In this document: one piece after another, positions 32,501 through 47,500 of the stretch
How the letters are laid out: every line of letters begins with the position of its first letter
Numbering within the stretch: the first letter of the stretch is position 1
DNA from: Lytechinus pictus
Lineage: Eukaryota > Echinodermata > Echinoidea > Temnopleuroida > Toxopneustidae
NCBI RefSeq assembly: GCF_037042905.1
Contig: NC_087257.1
Coordinates: forward strand, 22,139,001 to 22,203,000
Length of the DNA: 64,000 bases
Reading direction: 5' to 3'
Notes under the pieces: model-generated
Told to the model about the DNA's origin: nothing
Database searches by the model: none
The model's input: only the letters and a program-made list of their open reading frames with translations
Program-made: the position numbers and the translations under genes

Positions 32501-35500
32501 ACTGAATACACTGAAAATCACTGTCACTGATAAGCCGATCTTGACTTGTGTACTAATTACTAAGCAATTACTCACTCCTGACTAGAATCATATGGCTAAT
32601 ATCATATTATAAATACAGTCAGACCCGTCTATAAAGACCGCCAAAGGGAGACAAGAAAAATGATCTTTATGAGCAGGTGGTATTTATAGCTGGGTTCCTG
32701 TAATACATGTTTAAATGAGGAAATTCAATATGAGAAACCAAACATATGGGCCCGAATTCACAAAAGTGGTTTTTAAAACCATCGGTTGAACCCATGGTTT
32801 ATGCAGATTTTCACTATAAATTACGCTTATTTACCGCGTATATTAAAAAATGTCCAATGCTGATGCGCGGTTTTGTCACAATGCACCAAATTGATGGCTG
32901 TTGCCGCGGTTATCCACGCTATTTTATTCATGAGTCTACTGTTTTGAATTAATTAGTCCACTCTTCAAACAGTGGACTCATATGAATAAAATAGCATATT
33001 TAACCATGGCAACAGGCATCAATTTGGTGCACTGTGACAAAAGCGCATCAGCATTGGACATTTTTAAATATACGAGGTAAATAAGCGTAAATTCGGCCAT
33101 GGCCTTTACAGGCAGGTGGTTATTAAAGCATGTTTAACTCTACATTGCAAGTACTCATGTGGTTAATTTGTTGGATTTGATTTGAATTAATATCATGACT
33201 TCTGTCACAACAGGAATTAATTTTTGTTATTAATGGAATTACGTTTTAAGTTTGTATACTCACAGAGACTCGGTACCGACGACCCTTTCAGCAAGACTAT
33301 ACAACCCATCACTGCTGTTCAGATCAACAATCGGAGAGACATGGGGGAAACCTACTTTCATCTGTATGTCATTATGGAGATTGAAAGAGATACAGGAAAG
33401 GTCTATGACGTAGAAATTCACTGTAACTCATTGAAGTTATGTAATAGTTATGTACATTCCTCACATTGCCTAATATGGTTGTCATTACCACACTTTCCAA
33501 AGGGGTGCTTTATAAAGTACCAAGACTGAACAAAGATTGTGCTTACATTCCCTATATTTGGTGGTATATAATGTATCACCCTATTGGTCAGATCACACTA
33601 ATGGGTTGCACACTACCATGTATCAATCAATGCCATAACGTGTTATAATGTATATCACATGTGCATTGGCACATCAACATTATTTTTTAGTCAGATTAAT
33701 TGTCTGCGAAACACCACCCTAGTCTGACAACAGCCGAAGAGGCAAAAGAAAACCTGTATCTTGATTTAACAGTACAGCAATAATTGACTGAGGCTATAAG
33801 TTATACTGATATTTCAGTACTTTCCACAGAACTTTGTGTCAGCAAATTGTAATACATACTCCCAATGAGGCTGAGCCGTCAAGATGCAGCTATATGACAG
33901 GTATTTCCAATGCTTTTCTCAGAATATGATGTCGGCGAATAATCATCAGGGTCCAGTAGCAAAAAACTTAGAAACTAATCATATAATTGATTTTCATGAC
34001 TGATTGTACATCATGGTAAATGCAATTAACTGTGAGAATGTGTTCTGCGATCAATTGCTAAGCTTTGTGCTACAGTCCCTCTCTTACCCTTCCATCGACT
34101 GAATGAGATACCATAGCAGTGTTTGGATCTTGCTCAATGAGATTATCATTGATCCTCTTTAGAGTAGTCCATAATTTACTGCCAAGCGATGCTCCACTCA
34201 TTGTACTCTGTCAATTGAAAAATATAAGATACTATGGTCAGTCCTCAAGCATTCATATATTTAGGCCTTGCAAACTATAATAATATTAATAATAATTAGC
34301 CATTCTTAAATAGCTTTATATCACATTATGATATAAAGTCTATATGTGCTTTCCAAAGGACTTGGATATCATTACCCAGGCTTTAGCCTATAACTAACTA
34401 ACTAACTAACTGGGCATTGTGGCATGTGCCTGTAATCCAAGCTATGTGAGAAAGTTACAAATTGCTGCAGACGTTCGAGGTTCAAACCTAGGTCACGTCT
34501 TTCGGATGATGACGTTAAAGGTCAGTCCCAGACATATATAATCATACCTGACTGATACACGTCGGTAAAACCCCAATCACACACACCCTATATATGCACT
34601 TTATCTAGTGTTCAGTACATTCCATTCAGGTAATAACAAATTGCATCTGTAAAAAAAATGTTTTGATACAATTCACCTTTCCTAAATGCATACATCTCAT
34701 TCTAAGTATTCAATTCTATGTACTCACTTCATCACAAATATAATTTATTTTGTAATTTCTTAGAGGATTTACTCACCACATCCGTTGCAAAGAAAGTGTA
34801 GACAGCAAAGATGTAATAATCAAATAGTTGTGACATACATAGCACCACATCAAAGGCTATCGGCTTGAGAACAGACATCATGTTCATATACTTCCCTAAA
34901 AATAAGATAAAATATGATTTGCGATTACACCTTTGAAGGTAAAGAAATGAAACAAAATAATTTCTTAGAGCTGTACTTCAAAAAAATTAAAAAATGTTTA
35001 CTTCCACATTAAAAAAACAAACACATATTGGTCAAAAGGTAAAATTCTGAAAGAATTATCTAATGATTGGGAATGTTGTTTACTAAGAACTATTGTATGC
35101 TGTAATATTTTGGAATGATGATCGGAAATTGAGAATGTTTTGCTGCGAGTCACATCTAATGCACACAGACATGTATGGATGGGACTACATTATTACATAC
35201 AATGTTCAGGCCAAACATTTTAGCTGGATTTTTGTTACATACATTTTTTTTAAATGTTATATCATCTTAAAAGAATTTCCTTCCATTTGACCTCTTCCCC
35301 ATAATATTCTTTCTTAAATGAACTTTCACAAGGATAATAGCAGTTACTTACCACATAACCTAAGTACTGTCAATGTTGTATTGGTGAGAATGGGACCCTT
35401 GTTATATGCCCTCTCTGCTTTCTTCTTCTTCAAAGAGTTCCTGGTATTGAATTTAAAAAGAAAGTAAATACTGAAATAGAGTATGTTGATTGTAAGGAAG

Positions 35501-38500
35501 GACAGTTCTCCAAGACATACAGCAACAAAGATCAGCAAAATTTTCATAGACAAAATCAATGCAATATGAGGGGATATCAGGGGAGCAATTTTTTGTAGTG
35601 ATGCAATAATGAAATGTGGACCAATCAAATTCTCTTAAAAAGGCTTCTAATAAGAATGTTCTAAATGGATTTAGACAAAAGGAGACAACTGCAAATACTG
35701 TAATCCTCTATATAGCTACCACTACTTGTCATAATCTTTGAAGAATCACTCATACACAAATCATATTTGGAGCATTGAGGCCCAGTGGAATAGTCCCTGG
35801 ACTTTGAAACAGAGGGCAGTGGGATCGAATCCCAGCAATGGCGTTTACTTCCTCCGGCAATAAATGGATCCACATAGGCTACACTCAACCCAGGTGGGTG
35901 TTTCATAAGGCTGTTTGTAAGTTAAGAGCAACTTTAAGAACAACTGGTGATCCTTTCTTGTCAGTGGTGAATGGTATGCATAAAAATGTTCACTGACGAT
36001 GGATTAGCGCATAAGAAAGGATCACCAGTTGATCTTAAAGTCGCTCTTAACTTACGAACAGCTTTATGAAACTTGCCCCTGGTGAGGTAAATTGATACAG
36101 GGCAGGAATTTATTCCTTGACATGCTCGAGTGCTGTAAGAAGGTTTGCCAGGATAAAGCCAGGGTAATAATATTGAAGTCTCTTTGGAAGTGCATAGAGA
36201 CGTTGAATGATACATGACATGCATTGTACAATAACTGATCTTTTTATTAATCATTTCCTGCAATGGTAGCATTGGAGCATTGTAGCCCAGTGGATTAAGT
36301 CTTCTGACTTTGAAACAGAGGGCCGTGGGTTTGAATCCCTGCCATGCCGTAATTTCCTTCAGCAATAAGTTTATCCACATTGTGCTGCACTCAACCCAGG
36401 TGAGGTGAAATGGGTACCTGGCAGGATTAATTCCTTGAATTCATGAGCGCTGAAAGGCAGCTCGAGCTAAAGCCGGGGTAATAATAATAACAACATTGCG
36501 CCTCGGAATAGAATATTTCTAGATAGATGGCGCTATATAAATGCCTAACATTATTAGTATTAGCATTCTTTGGCGGGCATCAACTCACCTTTTGACTGGT
36601 TGTTCACCTGTTTTTTCATCTACATAGTCCTGTTTGAGTTCATCAGGAACATCACTATCATCAGAGTCTTCATAACCAAGGAATCGCTCATTCTCAGGCT
36701 AGAAAGAGGGAGAAGAAAATGAAGGGGGCAAAAGGGTTGGAAAGTAAGTAGCATAGAGGAAGCAAGTATACATGTGAATGAACAACTGACCCAAGTCAAT
36801 CACAGTTCATTTCGTGTAAATACCCAAAAAAAAGGAGATTCTTTTTTTTTTGTATGTCAAATGAAGATTTCAATCACTTTTTCATTCTTTTTTAGCACTT
36901 TTTCATGGATTTTTAAATTATAAATTACACACGAGATGGGCTCATATATACCGAGTAATTTTATTATTTTTCACGTTTAACTCAAATTGACTAAGACTTG
37001 GACTTGGGTTATTGTTACATTATATTCATATATTCAACTGTAGTCTGTAAAAGCAATATAAGAACAAAAGCGTTTAGTCATTGGCCAAGAGTATGGTTAT
37101 GAACTTATGATTATGGGTGTTACATGTATAGCTGTATATGGTTTTGGTTATGTTGAACATGGTTACCAAAATGGTAATGTTTATGGTAATAGTTATGCAG
37201 ACCTGCCAACCTCTGGGAATGAAAAACTGTATTCTGTGATTTAAAAAAAATGTATTTCATAATAAAATGCGTGGCGCGTGCTCATTGCGGCACTCAAGCT
37301 AAAATGCGCTGTGCTCTTGCAGATGAAAAAAAACATTGAAACATGTGTATATCTCACCCTGGTTTTAACAAAATGATTGAAAAAAAAGTTACCTAAAATT
37401 ACATTGATCCAAAAACCATATTTGTGAGTTTTATGAGACAAATAGGGATGATTTTTATCAATAAATTACAATTTAAAAAAAAAAAAAGTACAAAATGCGC
37501 CAAAAACCTACTGGATGGCAGCTCTGGTTATGATGATTATGATTGTCAGAATATGATTACGGTTCTAGAAATGTTTGATTACTCACTCCATTAGCAGTGG
37601 CTTCATCCTCTTCTTCATCAGATGAAAACTGTTTATCAAAGGGACTTCCCTGCTCTGCATACTTAGAGAAGAAGCCACGCCCTGTGGGCGAGGTCAGTAC
37701 CGTGCCACGCCCATCTACTCTGCTACCGGTGTTGGAGGTGACGGTGTCGTACTCCCGGAGGAACCTGAACTCGTGGAGGCTTTGGAAGGAGAAGTTGCTC
37801 TTGACGGGACACATCTCCCATCCTTCGTTCTCGAGGAACATCCGCAGTTCATCCATTCTAGCCCTGCCGTTTCAGTAGAATTAACAAACATTACTTGCTT
37901 CAGAAATACTGTCTATAATGACCACGTCAATGGAGAGACAAATCTTTTGCAAGTTGAATACAGAAGTCAAAAGAACCTTTCCACCAAGAACATCAACACA
38001 GACCTTTTTCCTTTCTCTCTTGAATGACATCTCCAAACAGATTTTGATATACATGAATTCAATGTATGAGAACTATACAATGACGCTCTCAAAGTGTACT
38101 AGGGTTAGTGGTCTCTATTGATATGTCCCATTGATAGCTATTAAAGTGAAAAACAAAACAAAAACGGACTATTATCACTTATAGGAATGGGACGACGCTG
38201 GGACAGATTGTTTTGGGTTAATCGTTAATCTTGGATCTTTTCAACTCCTAATGGGGTTACAGATCTAGTACATGCTATAACACAACCAATGAGAAGTTGA
38301 TGTACAAGCCTTCCTACCTGTGATAGCTCTTGAAGTAATTCAAACTCTGTTGCCTTATAGAATCATGGAGTCCTTCTGATTTACTGCCACAGAACTCTTC
38401 ACCTACAGATATTAACCTGTTACAAATCAAGATAAGGTCATACATTAGAGTTATAACAAAACTGATGGTGTCATAAATCAACGAGTTACAATTAATATCT

Positions 38501-41500
38501 AAGGACTGATTTTATCTTTTTATATATTGTTTGCCATGGACTAACAATAGGGAAATTCCCTAGAATAATCAACCTTTTTGTATGTCATATCCATTCTTTT
38601 CTTCAATTCCAATAAACTTTGTGAAGTATCCAATCCATGATAATTCAAGACCTTTTCACATGAGTCACAAATTGGACATGAATATCATTTCAGGGAGGTC
38701 CTGCATTAAGGGAAATACATACATGTACTTATATACTTGCCCTGTAATATCTCATTGTAGAATTGATTGAATATTTTATTTTACAGGGTCTCACTTTGAA
38801 GCAGACACAAGAAACATTCACTTTGTGGCAACACATTAATATCACACTGTAACAATTACACAATATATCATCTCTCATGGTTTTGGAAATGTTTTCAAGG
38901 CTTGAAATTGTCCAATGCCATCGAAGGCCATGGTCGTAGATATCCTGTTGAATGGCCTCAATTGTTTTCACGTTGGCCTTAGAACTTGCTGTGCCCTTGT
39001 TCATTTTCCCATTCGTGCAGTAATATACAAATGTGCCATATGGTAGAGTGGCTTGTCCTGAGAAAATCTAAAAAATTGAAGGCCTGGGTTTATATGTGAC
39101 ACTGGTTACGCAAAACAACACGTTACATTACCAGATCAAACTATGCAAAAAAAATGTTTAGAATGGTCAGTCATACCGATTGACTAGATCGAGGACGTAG
39201 ATGAAATCATCGTACTTGAAGCTGGATAGGTCAGTCCCTTGGAGGTAGGTCTTGACCTTCTGCTGGACATCCTGAAATGGAGGAAAAAGAGAGAACTCAT
39301 AAGAGATTGATAGAGATGGAAATACAGAATTGGAAGAGACCAGGGGCCCGTTGCAGAAAGAGTTGCGATCAAACGCAACTCAAAAAATATTGCGCAACTT
39401 GTATTCCGGACTTGCACTTGATATTTTGACTTGCATTTAAACGCAACTCTTTCTGCAACAGGCCCCAGGAGTGAGAACGGAAGAAAATGTGAGAGAATAG
39501 GTATTAGCGGGCAAGGAGTGGGAGAAAGGAGAGTAAAAGAAACAGAAAAGAAACATAGAAAGAAAGAGAGATGGAGAAAGGGAGAAAGAATCCTTATGTA
39601 CTTTAGTTATTAACATATTTTTTTCATAAATAGAGAACACTTCATTCGAAATTGTTGTGTTATCACATAGACGCTGTGAAATCACATGATCAGCATACCT
39701 GCCATATCCTAGCTAGACCGTGTTCTAATTTCTTCCTGATGTACCGTCTGCTGAAAGACTCTTCTACATCACTCGTCTGCTGGATTTCCTCTGTAAAAGA
39801 AAAATGCAGAAAATAATAAATAATTAAATGACAAGTCAGTCCCAATATGTTGATGTGAGTACACAGGGAAAAATTTATTAGGAAAAATGCTGAACATTTC
39901 AAAAAAATATGAAGTAAAATCATTATTGCAGTTTTATTTTGTGCTTCATTTTACAAAACAGCTACCAGTATATGTATAACATGGGCAGTACACAAATCAG
40001 AAAAGTTTCCTGGTATCCGAAACCACTGACATCACTAACTCGCTATTCTTTTGAATTTTTATCATAGTAAATATCAAATATTTCAATATTTCCGATTTAA
40101 TTAGCTCTCCATGGAATCACAATAAGATGCAATAATGATGATTTTTACCTGATTCTGGTGTTGTGGCTTGGTCAGAACTCTCTTGTTTGTCATGCCATTC
40201 TAGTGTCTTATAATAGCTTTTCATCACTTCCCACAAGGCCTTGCACAAATCCACTAAGCAAGGGATATACGTCTCCATGTGAATTTGCTGAAAAATAATA
40301 AAATATTAACAGTTAATCATTGAGTAACAACAACCTATGTGGGTGAAAGAAATAAATTTCTGTTCTTTATTCTTGTGGATTTCATTGTTTAAAATCAATT
40401 AAAAAAATATATGTACTTACGGACATAAAATCACAAATCATAAACAGAAGTGAAGACTGTTTACCATGATTCAGCAAGAACCGATTGAGACATATTTAAT
40501 GGTTTCCATTTATCAAGTTAAACTGAAAGTATGTCTCAGGTGAACTGAAACTTTCCTTAAAACCTATGTCGGAGTTGGAAATTATTTTTAAAGTTTATAC
40601 TCCAGTAGGATGAGAGATGATAAAATAATTGAAGGTTTTCAAATTATTTTCATATTTTAAGGAAAATATACCCCCAAAAAAATTGTCAAATGCAAAGGAT
40701 AGCTCTCAAAACACCCTAACATTCATATTATGATAAATGAAATATAACATGCCAGGTTATGGCTGACCTGTACATTTTTGAGGCACCTATTATATTGTGT
40801 CAAACTATTACCGGTATCACTTTTATAATTTTTTTATTTTTTTGCTCTTTCAATTCTTATCAACTTCTTTATATCTTGATGATTATTTTCAAATTCTAGT
40901 TCATTGGTCTATTATAAAATATACATCACTTTGAGACAATTTATTTTCACAAACCACATTCACAACTTAGAATAACACTTAGCTTTAACCATCAGTTTAC
41001 ACATTGTAATTCAGAGCATAACTTACCGAGCATAAGTCCCTGTACGGCATCTTTTGAAACCTGGAGTCTGTAGGTCCACTGACCAGCTGGACGTAGCCCA
41101 AGATGATCTGGAATGCTGTGTTGTGAATTGCACTGGTAAAATGCATGTGAAGTTGGTCCATGGCAGTCTACAAAGGAATAATAAGAATGATATAGTTTGT
41201 AAGCACACTAACTATATCATAAAGTCGACTACACTGCAATAGCTCTTAACTGCTATACGTAATACCGGAATGAATGAGTTTTCAATGTCAATTTTAACAT
41301 TAAATTGATACGTTATGTGGAAGATCACACTGAATAATGGCTCTGATGGAAATGAACAACATTTTTCTATGTTGTTTTACAAGATTTTGCTAAAAATAAA
41401 ACAAAACAGCTTACAGCAGTCTTTTTTACTGTAAACTGTTTAAAATAAGCTCAAATAAACTCAAATCATGTGATTTTTTTTTCTTTCACTGAAAAAAATT

Positions 41501-44500
41501 TAGGGAGTAAGTTGCAGCTTTCATCATATAAAAGGAGATGATTGCACCCCATGGCACCTCCAAAACAAGCATAGTAAATACATAAGAGATCAAATACAGT
41601 AGTAGTTTGGTGGAAAGTAACCTACATACCTGTGTTTTGCCTAATAATCTGTATGCTGTCTGGAGTTTTTCATAATTCTTGATGTCAAAGTTACTGCAGA
41701 TCTTTGCAAGGGCATTATCAAGTTGTTCCTGTTAAAAGAGATTGACAACATTAATTACATACCCACTCACAATAATGTAAGGTTAGAATACTTATATACT
41801 TACCTTACACAATGAATGTGCTCTACCCAGGGATTTCGCTCATGTGCAATTCTCATTAATGCATCAATGAACCATTATAGATCCAATGGATATGTGAGCA
41901 TAAGATTTGTGTGTACCAATAATGGTAATTGTTTTCTAGGGATATCTACCTTAGTACACAAATATGCAGTTAAGGTCTATCAGATCTTTCTAATTAAATA
42001 ATTACAAATTAACACAAACTTTGTCATACATTGGAATCAGACACAGTCCGGGTATTCCTATTTTTGTTCCGAATAGCATTTGGAAATTGAATTGTAAAAG
42101 CTATATAAAGTGAGCATGGAAATATAGCTAAACAATGCAAGATAAATAAAAGAGCATATCCACCATCTTGTTATACATATTGTACAATAGCTCTCTATTT
42201 TTCAGTTATTAAAAAAAAAAAAAATTAAATTGCAAAACCATTTTGTAGTCTCGGCACGAAAATCCTATTGTAATTATGTATAAGTTTGAGGAAAAAATGT
42301 ATACACTGGAGGTAAATATGTATCTGTGTTGCATGATGCAAATGCAATCAAAGCATTAAATAAGAAAGCTTGCTATCCACTCAGAGTCATTATTTTTTTC
42401 CTACAATGGATGTACATGTATATTTGATGTGCCTGGCTGGTCCACTTAAATTTTTATTCATTGACTTGTATGTGTCTATTGGGAGTGACTTGTAGCAGTC
42501 ACGATGGACCATGCCCTATTCCTAACCCTCCCCCTTTTTTTTCCTGTGTGATTTACTGTGTGGTGTGGATTTATTGTTGTTGTTGGTTTTTTTTTTTTTT
42601 TCTTCTGCTTTCTTTAAACTACTTTTTGTCTTCCTTTTGTGTACACAGTTTACCTATTTTTCTTTCCGAGGAAACGTTTTAACCCAAAAGCTTTGCTTTT
42701 TTAATTCCCCGTTTCCCCATCTTTTATATTATAGTCCAAGAATGAATTATAAAATGCACTTATCATCTGCTGTATTTATATGATTTGAAATACATTTATA
42801 TGATCGTATGTGTTGCAATTTGTAGATTTTTAAATGATTTGGAAATAAAGATGTTAAATTGACTTGAACTGTATTGAAAGAAAACATAAATGAAGTTGTA
42901 CATACCTCGATCATTTCCAATGTATCTTGAAGTTTTGAGCTTAGTTCACTGAAAAGGAGAATAAGCAAGTCTGAATATGAGATATATATCACACTTAACT
43001 TACTTCATACATGCTCCATGGGAACAAACCAATTCACACAATTCTTTTTGTAAATTGATTGATTCTATATTTCTATCAATCATTCAAGACACTAATGGAA
43101 AAGCAATCAAAAGAACATTTCATTATAATTGTATTAGAAGAAATGGATATTCCCCTCTTTTGGGTATTAAAAGTATTTCTTGCCCACTATACAAAAGCGA
43201 CTCTCCTTTTTTAGAAATTGAGATTGTACAATATGAAGATATGAATTCATACAATTTATAGTCACTGACAGCCAAATGTGACCTACGCATTACCTGATGC
43301 ATTTGTAGTGTTTAAAGTTACTTGCAGCTCGCTGACATTCCTGGCATAGCTGAATGGCACCTGGATAGTCTTCTTCCTAAAGAAAAAAAAAACGTGAAAT
43401 ATCATATTCACATATGTGATGCAACTTCTGCGATGTGCTCATTTGATAAAAATGTTGTTTGAAGCATGTACCAGTTGGCTACTACCAAATACTCTCCAAA
43501 AGCAAACCCTTGCCAGACTTTAAAAAGGAAATACCTGGTTCTTACTTTCTTAACACATGAAAAATGTGTAGATCTTTCGACGAAACAAAATAACTCCGTA
43601 AGAATGAAATGGGGTAAATTTCACCATTTGTTTAGCCTACTTTACAGCTTTTGTTCATTCTCCTGAAGATGACAAGACATGTCAAGATTGGGTGGTCCTT
43701 TTCAGGACCAACATATGCCCATAAATAAATACATGGTGTACCCTGAAATCATGACTTGTTTACTTTTTTCCCCCTCTTTTGTATAAATAAATTCTGAAAG
43801 TATCTGTATACCAACTACCAAGGGTAGACTTACTTCCATTAGTTCTCTCAGTCTTATGTCTGTTCTTTGCTGTGGAATAAAAAGACAAAACATGAGATGG
43901 AATCAATATTATTAGATAACAAATTTTATCTATATGTTGAACATGAAGATATCATGTCCAAAAAATAAAATTGGTCATTTAAAGGCAAGTGTTAGCTTAA
44001 CCCTACTTGGACGAGGGAAGGTGGATATGAAACGCACAGAAAAAGCAGCATAATTTCATGGGTTTTTCTATGAAGTAGTGCGCAACATTATAGATCGAAC
44101 GCAAAATATAAGGGTATAGCATTACGATGTTACATGACATTTTATGAGATAATGATTTTTGGACAAGTTTATAATAAAAGATGAAATTCTTAATCAATTC
44201 ATAAGACAATGATTTTCGGACAAGTTATAATAAAAGATGAAATTCTTAAAAGAATTTTCATTTTTTCATTCTATAAAATTGCTATGCTAAATTATTTTAG
44301 GGTTCATTTTGGTTCATGAATGGTCCATAATGATTTCATTGAAATTCTTTTTTTGAAAAACAAACGTTGAAAAATAGATAAACACAAAACTCTTAAATTA
44401 GAAAAAAAAATCATATGGAAAAAATGATATGTTGTCATAACATTAAAACTTTAAACTCCATAACTTTGTCCCTCTTTGATGGATTTTCGCCAAGCCTTTT

Positions 44501-47500
44501 TCCATATGATCCTCTCATTATTCTGCTTAATATGAGGCTGGACTTCACCTTCAAATGTTGCTAATAAAACATTTGAATACTTACCAGCGTATCAATAGTA
44601 TGCAGGGATTTGAGTAGTCCTAGAAGCTGCTGTTTCTTCCTATGATTCTTCAGAATCCTTAGACTGGCTACCGTGAAACCTTGCTTTGTCATCGACAATT
44701 GCCTAATTTCAAGAGAAAGAGGGAGATTCAATATGGGGCAATTCCATAAAATAATAAACATTTTGTACGCCAGACTCTTATTTTTCTCCAATTTTACTCC
44801 ACTTCTCGAACTGCTCAAGCCTTTATACATCAAGAGCATCATATCCTTGAATATGAACTTAAAAACAAGGAAAATATTTTTAGGAAGACCCCACGTATGT
44901 CTGTATCTGGTTCGACATACATACATTATGGGATTGCCCTACATTTTTCCTGCCATACTTTGACAAAAGGAAGAAAATAACAATAGAGTAATTTCCTATA
45001 AACAACCAAAACATGTCTGTGATTTAAATACACACCATTGCATTAGCATGATGGTTATCCAGCCAAAGCTCATGTAAATATCAGGGTTTTTCTATGAAAT
45101 ATGTCCTGGAAGATGACATCAATTTGTAAATTGTAAGCTCAGTAGAAGCTATATTTTGATTAATACGTCACTCGCTTTCTTTTGTTTAAGTAGGGAAGAT
45201 TTGTTTCAATTTTATCTCATATTACAATTTACAGTAACATACTGCCACTTCTGTCACAGAATACATTGACTTCATTGAAGCAGCAGTGTAATTCCACTCT
45301 AATTTTCATTACATTATAACGTTTATATTTAACCTAGGTTATATTCATTGCATTCTCCACGTGAACTGATGGCTTTATATCTTTTCCAAGGACTTCCCTT
45401 TACCAGAAAAAAAGACTAATTTTGGAATGGACTAATCAGGGTAATCCAAGTACTAAGCGACATTGCATCCTGCAAAAAGTATCTATTACCTGCATCAATA
45501 TTAATTGCCTTGAAATTCTACTCCCAAAATTCATTCACCATAGCCATTAAAATCTAAAAAATAGAGCATTTACATTTTTGAGTGTTTATGTGTAAAAAAA
45601 TAATCTAACATACCTTCGACCATTCATGCAGATCACACTCGCCTTCTGTAAAGAAGCTTGTAACTCCATAACTCTTTGTAATTCCTATTTAGATCATAAA
45701 CAAATCAAAAGAGAAATCAATCAAAGAATGCATTTAAGCTTTCGAATATCAACAAATAGGAGGGTATCAAATTGACCCTACCTCAAATTCAAATTGTACA
45801 ATGCAAATTTTATTGATCAAAATGTATATTATTCACACACTATTGACTATAGTTCTATTAATTGTTTGAATTTCATACCTTGGTATAGGCAGATTGATTT
45901 TCCAACACAACATCTGAAAATTTCTTGGATACCTGAAACAGAAAAATTAAACAATATATTACAATAGTAACAGATACAAGTAATATACAATTCACTATTA
46001 GTCTAGAAAGACTATTCTGTCATTGTTATGTAAAGATATAATTAGCGAATTTGCAGACAGAGTGATGATAATATAACAGGGAATAATGACTTTACTTTAC
46101 AAATTTTGGCTTTCAGTTTTATGTAAAAAAAAAAAAAAAAAAAAAATGCTTAACAAAATGACATCTAAAAATACATAGCAAATTATACGGATCTTTCCTC
46201 AGTCACTTTGAGACAGTTACCTCTACTATTCAAATTTATAAAATAGAACATGATTTTTTTTTGTTTGTTGAAATATGTCTGTAATCTTTCTTTTTACTCA
46301 CTGCTTGTAGCTGTCTTCGTAGCTTGTTTCTATCCTCATCAATGGCAGCAAGATCCAATTGTTCAGATGTGAGTTTCTACAATTGAAAGAGAAACGAATA
46401 CTACTGTTGATATTGCAGGGTATATAAAGAGTATATAGACTACTTGTACCTTTTGCAATAAACTGATATCCAAAATGATTTTTTTTTAATATCATTTCCA
46501 ATAGCAGCAGGTCTATGATCAAATATACCAAATTAAAAAAAACATTTTACACCAGTATTATTCATAGGAAGACTTTGTCAAAAACCAAACCTTTCCTTTT
46601 AATGTCAATGAAAATTTATGAACTACATTCCTATCCCATTTAAAAAAGGCAGATAAGATCTTGTTTTTATTTAATTTCTTCTCTTTCTCCTTCATCTTCG
46701 TCCTTTGTTACTGTTGAAGTTCTATCTGTGACGTCATACTAATTCAAGAGGGATGATGACACAATAGATCACCCCCCCCCCCTTAAAAAAAATAGGTTCA
46801 CTGCTCGGATTTAAGCCTGTGGGAAAAGAATAACAGTGTTATAGTAACAATCCAGTTATATACAGAGTTTAACCCTGACTAAACTGGGGGGGTCAAATTG
46901 ACCCCCCCCCCCCCAGTATATGTTGGTCTGAAATAGCCCAGTTAAGATAGGGTTAATGCACCGAGAAAATGTCTCTATGTACTTCAAATATATACCATAA
47001 CCCAAGTTATTTAATTCTGACTAACATGCAAATTATGTAGGCCCTACGCACAATCCACATACCCACAGGACCTATTTATTTAAATCACTTTACATACCTC
47101 AAGCTCATAATTGCTGCAATCAAAGGTATCTTCTGTAAAATATGGTTCTTCTATACTAGCAATGACCTGTTGGCAAAAAGGACATGATTTGAACCAAAGC
47201 CATAAGGAAACTTTGTATTCAGTCATTACACAAGTTGGGTGTATGTAAAGAGTGGAGAAATCGGTAAGAATCTACAGTAAATAATCAAATTGGTACACCC
47301 ACATCAACATCAACATTTCAACAGCTATTCAATACTTCAAGAAATAAATGAAAAAAAAAGATACAAGGGGACATTGTGAGCATATCATTCAAACAAAAAA
47401 ATTAGAGATGGATAGTTACATATTTACTTATCAACCCTAAAAGTATCCGAAAAATATAATCTGCGTGAACATCAGCAGCTATCAGCAAATCAAAGTTTAT

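Noticed and set aside
35093-35290. 65-codon plus-strand ORF with hydrophobic segments
   Set aside because: It lies in a VPS50 intron, is antisense, and has no recognised motif or splice context.
42440-42870. Possible LINE 3' end (GGAAATAAAGATGTTAAATTG)
   Set aside because: Only a polyadenylation-like end is visible and no reverse transcriptase fragment, so I did not call it.
42977-43261. 94-codon plus-strand ORF between VPS50 exons 11 and 12
   Set aside because: Low complexity is absent, but no homology or promoter is recognised and it is antisense to a confident gene intron. Treated as chance.
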